NCBI RefSeq assembly: GCF_030123065.1
Contig: NZ_CP126093.1
Span: 810,001 to 874,000, forward strand
Direction of reading: 5' to 3'
Source of the DNA: Neobacillus sp. DY30
GTDB taxonomy: Bacteria; Bacillota; Bacilli; Bacillales; Cytobacillaceae
DNA length: 64,000 bases
The notes under the pieces were generated by a model. The model was not told the DNA's origin, searched no databases, and saw only the letters and a list, made by a program, of their open reading frames with translations. The number at the start of each line of letters is the position of its first letter. Position 1 is the stretch's first letter. Shown piece after piece: positions 52,782 to 60,795 of this stretch. A program made the position numbers and the translations under genes.

Positions 52782-53333
52782 CTAAGAATAAAGGGCCACA
52801 CCTACCAAGCCGGAAAGTAGAATAACATATACTGGATTCCAACGAAGTTTTAATAATGCAAAGAGGGATAGTCCAAAAATGATGACTAAGCTTATCGAAC
52901 GGAAGGATAGATCCATGGCAACTAGGTTATTGGCTAATGCAAATTTGATGGCCGCAAAGAGAATTAAGCTAGTAACTAAAGGTTTTAAGCCATAAAACAT
53001 TTTCTCAACCACAGGATTATGGTGCAATTTTATAAAAAAGGCTGCAACACCGATCACTAAGATTAATGAAGGAAGTAAAATTGCAATGACAGATACAATA
53101 GCACCGCTAATCCCAGCTGCTGTATATCCAATTAAAATCGCACTGTTAGTAGCAACGGGTCCGGGTGACATACCAGCAATTGCAATCATATTCGTCAATT
53201 GTTCTGAAGACATCCAACCGTATTCTGTTACTGCTGATTCAATAATAGGGATCATTGCATAACCACCGCCAAATGAGACAAACCCCATGATGAAAAAGGT
53301 TTGAAAAAGCTCAATCAACACCATTCCGTTCAC
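52782..53333 (-). CDS. Chromate transporter, short-chain CHR subunit B
   Basis: 183 residues, about five membrane segments, one CHR domain. SFGGGYAMIPIIESAVTEYG and GMSPGPVATNSAILIGYTAA are the CHR hallmarks. Short-chain CHR proteins work as heterodimeric pairs; the partner gene ends ten bases upstream. Chromate efflux or, more broadly, anion export is the expected role. The start is ATG 53333 with AAGAGGTGAACGG upstream. Confidence 0.88.
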   Translation of the reverse strand: MNGMVLIELFQTFFIMGFVSFGGGYAMIPIIESAVTEYGWMSSEQLTNMIAIAGMSPGPVATNSAILIGYTAAGISGAIVSVIAILLPSLILVIGVAAFFIKLHHNPVVEKMFYGLKPLVTSLILFAAIKFALANNLVAMDLSFRSISLVIIFGLSLFALLKLRWNPVYVILLSGLVGVALYS

Positions 53334-53342
53334 CTCTTTGTT

Positions 53343-53966
53343 CTAAATACCAGCACCCATGTAATATTCTGGGTCATTAGCTGGGTTTTCCTCTTTACTA
53401 TTCTGCAATTCGATAATATAGCCTAATTTCGTCTTAATGGAAACGACGATTAATCCGGTTATTGCCCCAAGAATGATGGCTACAATTGGATGGATAAAAA
53501 ATAGTGCCGGTACCCCTGCGGCCATAATGAAAAATGTTGTCTTATCAAATATGGCTGTTTTAGCTATTTTAATTGCGGCATATACAATGATAGCAACTAT
53601 CGTAACGCGTATAGATACAAAGGCTGCTTCTAGTTTGGGATTATCATCTATATAAAAATAGGAAACTCCTAAGGATAAAACGATTAAAAAGGTTGGTATG
53701 GAAACACCGATCATAGCGGCTAAAGCTCCTCTAATACCGCCAATTTTATGCCCGATAAAGGTGGCTGAATTCACCGCCACCGCCCCTGGCACTGTTTGAG
53801 ATAAGGCGATGACATCAGTAATTTCTTCACTTGTTAACCATTTTCTCTTTTCTACTATCTCTTTTATGATTAAAGGGATCATCGCAAATCCCCCGCCAAA
53901 CGTCACAGGGCTAATCTTAAAAAATGTCCAAAAAATTTCAAATGCCAACTTCCACTTAACAGTCAT
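53343..53966 (-). CDS. Chromate transporter, short-chain CHR subunit A
   Basis: 207 residues from ATG 53966, with GAGAAGGA upstream. A longer open frame to 54500 is not used: its extra part is basic, low-similarity and crosses a terminator. The CHR domain shows TFGGGFAMIPLIIKEIVEKR and QTVPGAVAVNSATFIGHKIG. About five to six membrane segments, then a charged tail. First gene of a pair with 52782-53333. Confidence 0.88.
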   Translation of the reverse strand: MTVKWKLAFEIFWTFFKISPVTFGGGFAMIPLIIKEIVEKRKWLTSEEITDVIALSQTVPGAVAVNSATFIGHKIGGIRGALAAMIGVSIPTFLIVLSLGVSYFYIDDNPKLEAAFVSIRVTIVAIIVYAAIKIAKTAIFDKTTFFIMAAGVPALFFIHPIVAIILGAITGLIVVSIKTKLGYIIELQNSKEENPANDPEYYMGAGI

Positions 53967-54111
53967 AAAAATCCTTCTCTCCAAAAAAACTAAAGAAAAT
54001 GTGCATTCTAGGAAACTTGCACCATATATAAAGGTACCAAAAGAAACAAAAAGGGTAAATGGCAACAAATGTAATTTAGAGCTCGTGTTAACATCATTTG
54101 GTGCAATTTTT

Positions 54112-54153
54112 GGTGACAGGCACCGCTCGTGGACAGTGTCCACCTCAGGCGGA
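54112..54153. repeat. Small palindrome cluster (possible dispersed repeat)
   Basis: GGTG-ACAGG-CACC (54112-54124) is followed by TGGACA-G-TGTCCA (54130-54142) and CGGACAGTCTG. Dense short palindromes without a U-run, between the chromate and symporter genes. Looks like a repeat element of Bacilli, to be confirmed by search. Confidence 0.4.
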
Positions 54154-54182
54154 CAGTCTGTGAATCGATGAGGGCAATAAAT

Positions 54183-54214
54183 AAAGGTGAGCCGGAGGGG
54201 CTCACCTTTTTGAA
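54183..54214. terminator. Terminator of the reverse symporter gene
   Basis: AAGGTGAGCC / GGCTCACCTT stem with five-base loop; T-rich on both sides when read on either strand. Confidence 0.85.
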
Positions 54215-54217
54215 GGT

Positions 54218-55471
54218 TTAGGCGATTATTTGTTTTTTGTTTGAAACCTCTTGGAGTGGCTTGAATTCGCCTTCTGTTTTGGAGATGACGACGGTGGCTA
54301 CTCCGTTTCCGATAAGGTTTGTGATGGCGCGTGCTTCTGACATGAACCGGTCGACCCCAAGGATCAGCGCCATCCCTTCTACAGGTATGGATGGGAATAC
54401 AGCTAGAGTGGCTGCAAGTGTAACGAAACCTGATCCTGTGACGCCTGCTGCTCCTTTTGACGTTAACATCAATACCCCAAGCAGGGTGATTTGCTGCCAA
54501 ATACTGAGGTCAACACCGTATGCTTGAGCGATGAACAAAGCGGCCATCGAAAGATAAATGGAAGTTCCATCAAGATTAAAGGAATATCCTGTTGGAAGTA
54601 CTAGTCCGACAACGGGCTTTGAACAGCCGTATTTTTCGAGTTTTTCCATCATTTTTGGAAGTGCAGCCTCAGAGGAGGAAGTTCCAATTACCAAAAGGAT
54701 TTCTTCTTTAATAAACGCAATGAACTTGAAAATACTGAATCCATATAATTTAGCAATTCCGCCAAGAACGATGACAATGAATAAAGCCATTGTAATATAA
54801 ACAGATCCCATTAGTTTTCCAAGATAGACTAATGATCCAATTCCAAATTCCCCAATTGTGTAAGCCATTGCTCCAAATGCTGCAAAAGGAGAAACCTTCA
54901 TTATGATATTAACGATTCCGAAGAACACCTCGGTTGTTTTTTCAAAAAACTCGATAATTGGTTTTCCTTTATTACCTAAGTGAGCCAAGGAAATTCCGAA
55001 TAGTATAGCTAAGAGAAGTACGGGTAATAATTCACCATTTGAAAAAGCGCCTATAAAGCTATCAGGAATGATTGATAAGACAAAATCCATAAATCCGTGA
55101 CTAGTTTCAGCGGCTTTTTCAGTATATTGGGAGATGTCGCCTTTTCCTGCCTCTGCGTCAATCCCTTTTCCGGCCTTAATAACATTGGCGACAATAATCC
55201 CGATAGTGAGAGCGATGGTAGATACAATTTCAAAATAAAGCAATGCCTTCCCGCCGATTTTACCAACTTTCTTTAAATCCCCCATACCAGCGATTCCAAT
55301 TACGATAGTCAGGAAAATAATTGGAGCAATCACCATTTTTACTAGTTTAATAAAAATATCTGCAATAACCTTTAGTTGTGAGCCAATCTCAGGAAAAATA
55401 AAACCGACTGCAATACCAAGAAGAATTCCCAGAATTACCTGGGTAGTGAGACTCTTAAAATTAATTTTCAT
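54218..55471 (-). CDS. DAACS-family dicarboxylate/glutamate:cation symporter
   Basis: 417 residues, eight membrane helices plus two re-entrant hairpins. [18 protein letters not shown] is the HP1 serine-rich motif, [13 protein letters not shown] the NMDGT-like motif of TM7, and [16 protein letters not shown]2. Members import aspartate/glutamate or succinate/fumarate/malate with Na+ or H+. The neighbouring DctS/DctR-like pair favours C4-dicarboxylates, and the cre box upstream fits carbon control. The start is ATG 55471, with AATAGGAGGCATTAACGT upstream. Confidence 0.87.
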   Translation of the reverse strand: MKINFKSLTTQVILGILLGIAVGFIFPEIGSQLKVIADIFIKLVKMVIAPIIFLTIVIGIAGMGDLKKVGKIGGKALLYFEIVSTIALTIGIIVANVIKAGKGIDAEAGKGDISQYTEKAAETSHGFMDFVLSIIPDSFIGAFSNGELLPVLLLAILFGISLAHLGNKGKPIIEFFEKTTEVFFGIVNIIMKVSPFAAFGAMAYTIGEFGIGSLVYLGKLMGSVYITMALFIVIVLGGIAKLYGFSIFKFIAFIKEEILLVIGTSSSEAALPKMMEKLEKYGCSKPVVGLVLPTGYSFNLDGTSIYLSMAALFIAQAYGVDLSIWQQITLLGVLMLTSKGAAGVTGSGFVTLAATLAVFPSIPVEGMALILGVDRFMSEARAITNLIGNGVATVVISKTEGEFKPLQEVSNKKQIIA

Positions 55472-55496
55472 ACGTTAATGCCTCCTATTCTTTTTT

Positions 55497-55510
55497 TGAA
55501 AACGATAACA
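55497..55510 (-). promoter_or_regulatory. cre box upstream of the symporter
   Basis: TGAAAACGATAACA matches the cre consensus at every constrained position and lies 26-39 bases before the symporter start. It would put CcpA in the leader or promoter zone. Confidence 0.75.
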
Positions 55511-55687
55511 ATTTCTTGAATTATCAATATATTACGATTTTGTGAACAACTAAAATAGTTTATATTATTTAATAAATCGTTTTGTAATTAAAATAAGTAA
55601 CAAGGGTATTGTGTTTGCAGAGGGAATGGAGAGATAGGGAGGATTTGCCATAGAGAAAAGCTGCCTTGTCGGCAGCTCGTCTGGATA

Positions 55688-55837
55688 TTATTGGTCCTTT
55701 TTACTTTCCGAGTCTTGGATAGAAACATTCTTAGGTCGTTCCGGATAGCCTCGCTTGCCCGAATCATCTGGACCAGTGAGCTGGTTCCTTTGATTAAGAA
55801 CCTTTCCTGTAAATTCAATTGGATTATTTTTTGGCAT
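55688..55837 (-). CDS. Small hydrophilic protein, 49 residues, unknown
   Basis: MPKNNPIEFTGKVLNQRNQL begins the 49-residue product, which is rich in Asn, Lys, Pro and Asp and ends KKDQ. The ribosome site GGAGGTG is seven bases before ATG 55837, the main reason to call it real. The length and composition recall small acid-soluble spore proteins, but I recognise no family. It is too short for usual open-frame cutoffs. Monocistronic. Confidence 0.6.
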   Translation of the reverse strand: MPKNNPIEFTGKVLNQRNQLTGPDDSGKRGYPERPKNVSIQDSESKKDQ

Positions 55838-55933
55838 TATTTACACCTCCATGTAATAGTATGGTTGAAAGTTAAATGACAAATTCAACGATATTGAGTA
55901 GATTATATTTAAGAGGTCAAAGGGGGAGAACAG

Positions 55934-56341
55934 ATGTCAGCACCAAAACATATCGTTTCTGCAGCAGCCATTGTTTTAAATGAAAAGAATCAGTTATTGC
56001 TAGTGAAAGGTCCGCGAAGAGGCTGGGAAATGCCTGGCGGTCAGGTGGAAGAGGGCGAATCTTTAACGGACGCTGTGATTAGGGAAACAAAAGAAGAGTC
56101 TGGGATTGACATTGAGGTCATTAAGTTTTGTGGAATCTTTCAAAATATAGAGGGATCCATTTGTAACACATTATTTTTAGGGAAACCTATCGGCGGGCAA
56201 TTAACAACCAGCCCAGAGAGTCTAGAAGTAGGTTTTTTTCCATTAGGAGAGGCATTGGAAATGGTCACCTGGAATAATTTTAGGCAAAGAATTGAGTATT
56301 GTTTAGATGATAGCATACACCCTTTTTATATTGGTTTTTAA
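55934..56341 (+). CDS. NUDIX hydrolase
   Basis: 135 residues. The Nudix box is GGQVEEGESLTDAVIRETKE followed by ESGIDI, at about 35-60, matching GX5EX7REUXEEXGU. Hydrolyses a nucleoside diphosphate linked to another group; substrate not predictable. AAAGGGGGAGAAC precedes ATG. Ends at a bidirectional terminator. Confidence 0.9.
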   Translation: MSAPKHIVSAAAIVLNEKNQLLLVKGPRRGWEMPGGQVEEGESLTDAVIRETKEESGIDIEVIKFCGIFQNIEGSICNTLFLGKPIGGQLTTSPESLEVGFFPLGEALEMVTWNNFRQRIEYCLDDSIHPFYIGF

Positions 56342-56360
56342 AAATACATTTGAAAAATTA

Positions 56361-56394
56361 AAGCGGCACCTTCTGCAGGTACCGCTTATTTTAT
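56361..56394. terminator. Terminator between NUDIX gene and reverse small gene
   Basis: AAGCGGCACC and GGTACCGCTT (one mismatch), then ATTTTAT; A-rich on the other side. Confidence 0.75.
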
Positions 56395-56401
56395 AAGGTT
56401 G

Positions 56402-56671
56402 TTATCTTGCTGATTTTTGGCGATTCCTTATTTTATAGATAATTGTTGCTAAAATATTTGGAAGGATGAAAATTATACTCCCCTGCACATTTGCATGTAA
56501 TACTTGGTCTTCAAATTTCATACCTTCCATCATTTCGCCTTGACTAATACCCTTCTCCTCATTCTCTTTCCGCAGCTTCTCCATTTGCTCAACATATCGA
56601 GATTGAAAAGGTATTAAAATCAAAGATAGAAGAATATATCCACCAACAACTATGATTAAAACTTCACTCAT
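56402..56671 (-). CDS. Small membrane protein, 89 residues (possibly DUF3949)
   Basis: Membrane segment at about 4-22, a charged amphipathic loop with VEQMEKLRKENEEKGISQGE, and a second segment at about 63-80. ATG 56671 has AAAGGGGGAAATTTAG upstream. It may belong to DUF3949, from memory only. It follows the zinc-ribbon gene by 22 bases on the same strand. Confidence 0.6.
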   Translation of the reverse strand: MSEVLIIVVGGYILLSLILIPFQSRYVEQMEKLRKENEEKGISQGEMMEGMKFEDQVLHANVQGSIIFILPNILATIIYKIRNRQKSAR

Positions 56672-56693
56672 CTAAATTTCCCCCTTTTTATTT

Positions 56694-56900
56694 TTATCCC
56701 CCGAAGAATAAATCTAGAATATTGGAAGAAGTAGATGATTTCTTATTATAGAATTCGGAGTACCCGCATTTTTTACAGAAGACAACGATAAACGTATTGT
56801 GTTGAACATCGAAGATTTTTGATAATCCCGTACCAGTCATAGCAACTTCCTTTTGACCCGTATCTCTGGAACCACACTTTATACATCCTTTTTCGCTCAT
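56694..56900 (-). CDS. Small zinc-ribbon protein
   Basis: 68 residues from the second ATG at 56900, which has GGAGG seven bases upstream. Two CxxC knuckles (CIKCGS, CKKCGY) with VAMTGTGLSKIFDVQHNTF between them match the COG3478-like predicted nucleic-acid-binding zinc ribbon of Bacillus. Function unknown. Possibly cotranscribed with 56402-56671. Confidence 0.75.
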   Translation of the reverse strand: MSEKGCIKCGSRDTGQKEVAMTGTGLSKIFDVQHNTFIVVFCKKCGYSEFYNKKSSTSSNILDLFFGG

Positions 56901-57037
56901 TGCCATTCCTCCTGTTAAAACATTTCCATATATTTACGTAAATTGCATTCGAAAGGTTTCATAATAGTCTAAACTTAAGCTTGTGCCCTCCGTTGAAAAA
57001 AGGTAAAATGCAATAAAACTAGAAAAGAGGGATGAAC

Positions 57038-57226
57038 GTGGCATTTGATGTTTCAATGTTAGGTATGGGGTATTTTAGCCTCGACGCAGCAGCAGTCGAT
57101 AAAAGCCCAAGTGAAATGGTAATCACAAACGATAAAGAGGAAACATTTTATATTGTATCTCGAGAAGTTTTCGAAGATGGACCCAAGCAAGAAGGATATA
57201 AAATCGTTGTTAATGAAGGAGAATAA
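57038..57226 (+). CDS. Small hypothetical protein, 62 residues
   Basis: GTG 57038 is preferred: AGAGGGA lies at proper distance, while ATG 57032 is adjacent to it. The product is acidic (SPSEMVITNDKEETFYIVSR, YKIVVNEGE), soluble and of no family I recognise. It is monocistronic with its own terminator, which supports it being real. Confidence 0.55.
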   Translation: MAFDVSMLGMGYFSLDAAAVDKSPSEMVITNDKEETFYIVSREVFEDGPKQEGYKIVVNEGE

Positions 57227-57260
57227 TAGCACTTTTGTTAAAATACTTCAACGATTTCAA

Positions 57261-57284
57261 AGCCGTATCATAGTTGATACGGCT
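57261..57284. terminator. Terminator between convergent genes
   Basis: AGCCGTATCA / TGATACGGCT perfect 10-bp stem, four-base loop, then ACTTTATTTCTTTTTT. Confidence 0.9.
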
Positions 57285-57287
57285 ACT

Positions 57288-59102
57288 TTATTTCTTTTTT
57301 AAAAAAGGATAAGAAAACACTAAGCCGAACAGATATAAAATCATTAAAAAGTAAACGGGAAGCAAATGGATAAAGGTTGTATAACCAATATAAATATGCG
57401 TTCCTATCCCCGAAATGAACGCTGGCAAAGCGCCTATTGCAAGAGTATTCCAAATCCAACTTTCTCCTTTTCTGAACCCCCACAATGCTAGCATTAGAAC
57501 CATTAAACCGACACTTACGAGAGCACTGCCAAAACCTGCTCGGTCATGAGCGATTACTGGAATCAAATTGGTACTAATACGGTCTAACATTTGAGGTGAC
57601 ATACACAAGAAGCTTAAATCCGTTGATACAAAAACTTTGGATATACCTATTGTGGAAATAACAATACCGCCTGCTGTAATCAGAAATCCTACTATAACAA
57701 ACATTAGCTGTCCATAAAGCCCAAAAAGCCAAGCTTTATCATTCTTTCCGTGTCTGGAATAGGGAGCACCTAGGATTGTTTTTCCTTCCCTAAAGCTTAA
57801 AAAGTATATGGGTAATAAAATAAGCCAAAATAAACCGTGCAGCCAATCAAAGTACCCATAACCGATAGATAGAAGAATACCAATAAATCCAACGATGGCT
57901 GCACTGTGAAAAGCAACCCTCGCCCAATGCATGTCATTTTTAATTCCATGGCGGGCAAGTTGGATATACAAAATTCCTCCTGATATCATGGTTCCAGCCA
58001 GCGCCATCCTATCATGGGACATAAAAGATAAAATGAGTGGATTTACTAGCAAAATATCATCTCTTGTCAAACCGATAAAGGATTCATCATAAGGAAGGAT
58101 AATACTCGTAAAGGCAAAATATAAGGCAATCATTCCTCCAATTAGAATCGATAGACCGAACAGAAATGACCAGTACCAGTTTTGCTTTTTAATAGGCAGG
58201 AATTCTTCATATAACAAACGTTCATAAATCCGTTTTGGTAGCCCTGGCCCAGATTTTACATAGCCTTCTGTTAATATCAAAAAATCTGCACCAGCACGAA
58301 CTAATGCACACGCATCATCTGGAGTCTCCACCCCGCCAGAGGTTATGACGGTTAGCTCAGGATGCAGGCTTTTAACCTGTTTAACGGTCTCAGTCAGATA
58401 TTCATTTGCATTTGAAACTTCATTCCAATAGCCGCCCACATTTTGATGAGGAGCATTTACAACTATACCGCCAATACATGGATGCTGTAATAATTCTCCC
58501 ATTTCGATTTCATCAGATGAACATGATATATATATAGGTCGCTCCAAAGAAACCTTATGTTCTAAAAAGGAGTTAAATTGTTGACTAGATCCGATAAAAG
58601 CATCCACAAAAGGAGTTAAATGCTGCACAATGATGTCCCATTCCGTTTCCTTTACTTGTGCATCTATCCTTGCAAATACCGGAATTTGAATGTCTAGGCT
58701 TGTTAATTTTTTTATCACTCGTTTGAGAGGGGCCTTCTCCTGCTGGTCAGAAAACAGAATATGACTGTTTTCCCTTCTAGGTTCTCTTTGTACTTTAGGT
58801 TCTTTCAGTACAATTGGTCCAATTTCTATAAATCCGAAGCCTAACTCTTGGAAGGCGTTAATGCCTGATAAATGAGGATCTATATGGCCGCTTAAACCAA
58901 TGGGAGACGGAAATGTAGTTTGATTCATTTCCTTTTTAAATTCCTGCGGAGGTTTCATATGTCCTAAGAAACCAATAAGTCCCCGGCCGCCAGGAATGGA
59001 CGCAATGGTGCTCATGGATTTATGTATAAACTCGCGGCTCGTTTTCGGACTTAGTTTATCTAGCATCAGTTTTTTTAACGGATGATAAGACCAATCCGGC
59101 AT
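57288..59102 (-). CDS. Dihydroorotate dehydrogenase-like domain fused to an eight-helix membrane domain
   Basis: 604 residues from ATG 59102, with AAGGTG seven bases upstream (ATG 59123 lacks a site). Residues about 70-320 resemble class 2 DHODH: FPSPIGLSGHIDPHL, ELGFGFIEIGPIVLKEPKVQ and GGVETPDDACALVRAGADFL then KSGPGLPKRIYERL. The class 2 catalytic serine motif (NVSSPNT) is replaced by VNAPHQNVGG and the PVLVKIAP lysine by PVFARIDA. About eight membrane segments follow (residues about 330-600), including an HDR motif in two places (SHDRMALAG, AHDRAGFGS). Not a standard pyrimidine enzyme; function unknown. Confidence 0.8.
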   Translation of the reverse strand: MPDWSYHPLKKLMLDKLSPKTSREFIHKSMSTIASIPGGRGLIGFLGHMKPPQEFKKEMNQTTFPSPIGLSGHIDPHLSGINAFQELGFGFIEIGPIVLKEPKVQREPRRENSHILFSDQQEKAPLKRVIKKLTSLDIQIPVFARIDAQVKETEWDIIVQHLTPFVDAFIGSSQQFNSFLEHKVSLERPIYISCSSDEIEMGELLQHPCIGGIVVNAPHQNVGGYWNEVSNANEYLTETVKQVKSLHPELTVITSGGVETPDDACALVRAGADFLILTEGYVKSGPGLPKRIYERLLYEEFLPIKKQNWYWSFLFGLSILIGGMIALYFAFTSIILPYDESFIGLTRDDILLVNPLILSFMSHDRMALAGTMISGGILYIQLARHGIKNDMHWARVAFHSAAIVGFIGILLSIGYGYFDWLHGLFWLILLPIYFLSFREGKTILGAPYSRHGKNDKAWLFGLYGQLMFVIVGFLITAGGIVISTIGISKVFVSTDLSFLCMSPQMLDRISTNLIPVIAHDRAGFGSALVSVGLMVLMLALWGFRKGESWIWNTLAIGALPAFISGIGTHIYIGYTTFIHLLPVYFLMILYLFGLVFSYPFLKKK

Positions 59103-59257
59103 AAACAACACCTTCACTTTCATTAAGAAAATGGTTCAAAATAAGCATAACAACAAACCCATTAAATTGTAAATTCTGAAAATATATAGTACCATTAAGA
59201 ACTTTAATAAAAGAACAGTCCACTAGGAAACCCTAGGAATAGGGAGGGGATGCACTG

Positions 59258-59701
59258 GTGTTGTTTTCTACAAAAGGAGATGCCCACAAAGTCTTTCTGC
59301 GATTGAAAAAAACCATCGATAATGGCGGTATCATCAAGGAAACAAAGGAATTTAAAGAAATTAAGGAGATTCAAACTCTTTATCAGTCTCTCGATAGTAG
59401 TACATTGCAATTAATCCATTACCGTATGATAAAAGAACAGAATGGTTCAGGCATGATTCCCATCCTGGTATCCTCTGCTCCCTGGTTATTACTACTGTTT
59501 TCAAAACAACTAGCATCCTACCTATTCCATGATGGATCCTGGCTTTGGGCTGGTTTTTGTATCGTTTATCTGCTTATATTAGGTTTAAGTGTATTGATTC
59601 ATTTTCGTGAAAAGGCATGGGCAGCTTTTCATATGGAAATTATCCAAGATATATTAAAAGAAAGAGAAAATGAAAATGCCCAGGGACATTCCAAAAACTA
59701 A
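59258..59701 (+). CDS. Hypothetical membrane protein, 147 residues
   Basis: GTG 59258 has GGGAGGGG eight bases upstream. A soluble N-terminal helical part (to about 65), two membrane segments (about 68-87 and 96-115) and a charged C terminus (MEIIQDILKERENENAQGHS). No family recognised. Closed by a terminator at 59682. Confidence 0.65.
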   Translation: MLFSTKGDAHKVFLRLKKTIDNGGIIKETKEFKEIKEIQTLYQSLDSSTLQLIHYRMIKEQNGSGMIPILVSSAPWLLLLFSKQLASYLFHDGSWLWAGFCIVYLLILGLSVLIHFREKAWAAFHMEIIQDILKERENENAQGHSKN

Positions 59702-59716
59702 TGTTCCTAGTCTTTT
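59682..59716 (+). terminator. Terminator overlapping the end of the membrane-protein gene
   Basis: AGGGACATT / AATGTTCCT with one wobble, then AGTCTTTTTG. The stop codon lies in the stem. Confidence 0.75.
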
Positions 59717-59802
59717 TGTGCCTTCTGAAATTAAACTGTTTTAACAGCTCTAATATCTGATATAGTATTCTTTGAAGAAGATAGGGAGAGGAAGAATATA
59801 CG

Positions 59803-60594
59803 ATGAAGTGTTTCTCAATCGATTTAGACGGTACTTTGTTAAATTCTGAACATAATATATCCGCAGCCAACATGCAAACCATTGATGAATTACTGCAAGA
59901 GGGTCATGCTGTTATATTAAATACAGGCCGTGCTTATGGAGATGTCATCAAATTAAAAGCATTAGAACATTTACAGATTCCTATATTTTGTGTTAATGGA
60001 GCTGTATTATTTTCGCAGGCAGGAGAGCTGCTTTATGAGGCAACGATATCAATAGAAATGTATAAAGAAATCTTTCCAATTTTAAAGAGCTTAGGTGTCG
60101 GCATTTTAGTCTATACCAATTACGGCGGATTTCCTTCCACTTTACCCTCGCTGCATAAAAAAAGTAAACAAGAGCTAAACGTTCTATTTGAAGAATTCAA
60201 TTACGATGAAATTCTTGAAAAAGATCAGTTGAAAATCTATAAATTAATTGCGTTGACGCACCATGATGAACTTGAAAAAGTGGAAGCAGTTAAAATGGCT
60301 CTCGGTGATAAGTTCCCTATTTCAATGGCATCTTCATATCCCAATAATGTTGAAATTACTTCAAACGAAGCACATAAAGGAAAGGCATTATTGCGCTATC
60401 AGAAAATGATGAATCTAGAGTTTGATGAAATTATTGCCTTTGGAGACGGTGGTAATGATCTTGCAATGTTCGAGGTAGCAACCACTTCTGTTGCAATGGC
60501 GAATGCCCCGCTTCATGTACAGCAAAAAGCGGACATTGTAACAAAATCAAACGACGAAGATGGCTTTGCCTACGCAGTTCGCCATTTACTTTAA
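59803..60594 (+). CDS. Cof-type HAD-IIB phosphatase
   Basis: 263 residues. Motif I SIDLDGTLLNSEH (Asp nucleophile at about 5), motif II in VILNTGRAYGDV, motif III/IV in ITSNEAHKGKAL and IIAFGDGGNDLAMFE, with an IIB cap between. Cof-type enzymes dephosphorylate sugar phosphates or flavin intermediates; substrate not readable. AGGGAGAGGAAG precedes ATG. Confidence 0.9.
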   Translation: MKCFSIDLDGTLLNSEHNISAANMQTIDELLQEGHAVILNTGRAYGDVIKLKALEHLQIPIFCVNGAVLFSQAGELLYEATISIEMYKEIFPILKSLGVGILVYTNYGGFPSTLPSLHKKSKQELNVLFEEFNYDEILEKDQLKIYKLIALTHHDELEKVEAVKMALGDKFPISMASSYPNNVEITSNEAHKGKALLRYQKMMNLEFDEIIAFGDGGNDLAMFEVATTSVAMANAPLHVQQKADIVTKSNDEDGFAYAVRHLL

Positions 60595-60616
60595 AGGCAG
60601 GCGGCGTTATAGCCGA

Positions 60617-60716
60617 GATAGTGCCGATAAATCAAGGCTTCCCCAATTATCGTAACAATCAGACCGGGATAGTGCCGATAAACCAAGGGTCCTCCAATTA
60701 TCGTAACAATCAGACG
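60617..60716. repeat. 51-bp tandem repeat, two units
   Basis: GATAGTGCCGATAA starts at 60617 and 60668. Each unit then has CCAATTATCGTAACAATCAG. GATAGTGCCGATAA and TTATCGTAACAATC are imperfect inverted arms (10 of 14). Same period and layout as the 43391 array but a different sequence. Confidence 0.85.
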
Positions 60717-60751
60717 GAGGAAATCAACAGACATATATAAACACAGCCTAA

Positions 60752-60795
60752 AAAAGCCCAATTCCCCTTAAAAAGGAAATTGGGCTTTAATTTTT
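60752..60795. terminator. Terminator of the reverse fructose operon
   Basis: AAAAGCCCAATTCCCCTT pairs with AAGGAAATTGGGCTTT; read on the reverse strand it ends in a T run. Confidence 0.88.

Noticed and set aside
53967-54500. N-terminal extension of the chromate transporter subunit A frame
   Set aside because: Extra 178 codons cross a terminator and palindromes and do not resemble a CHR protein; ATG 53966 has a good ribosome site.
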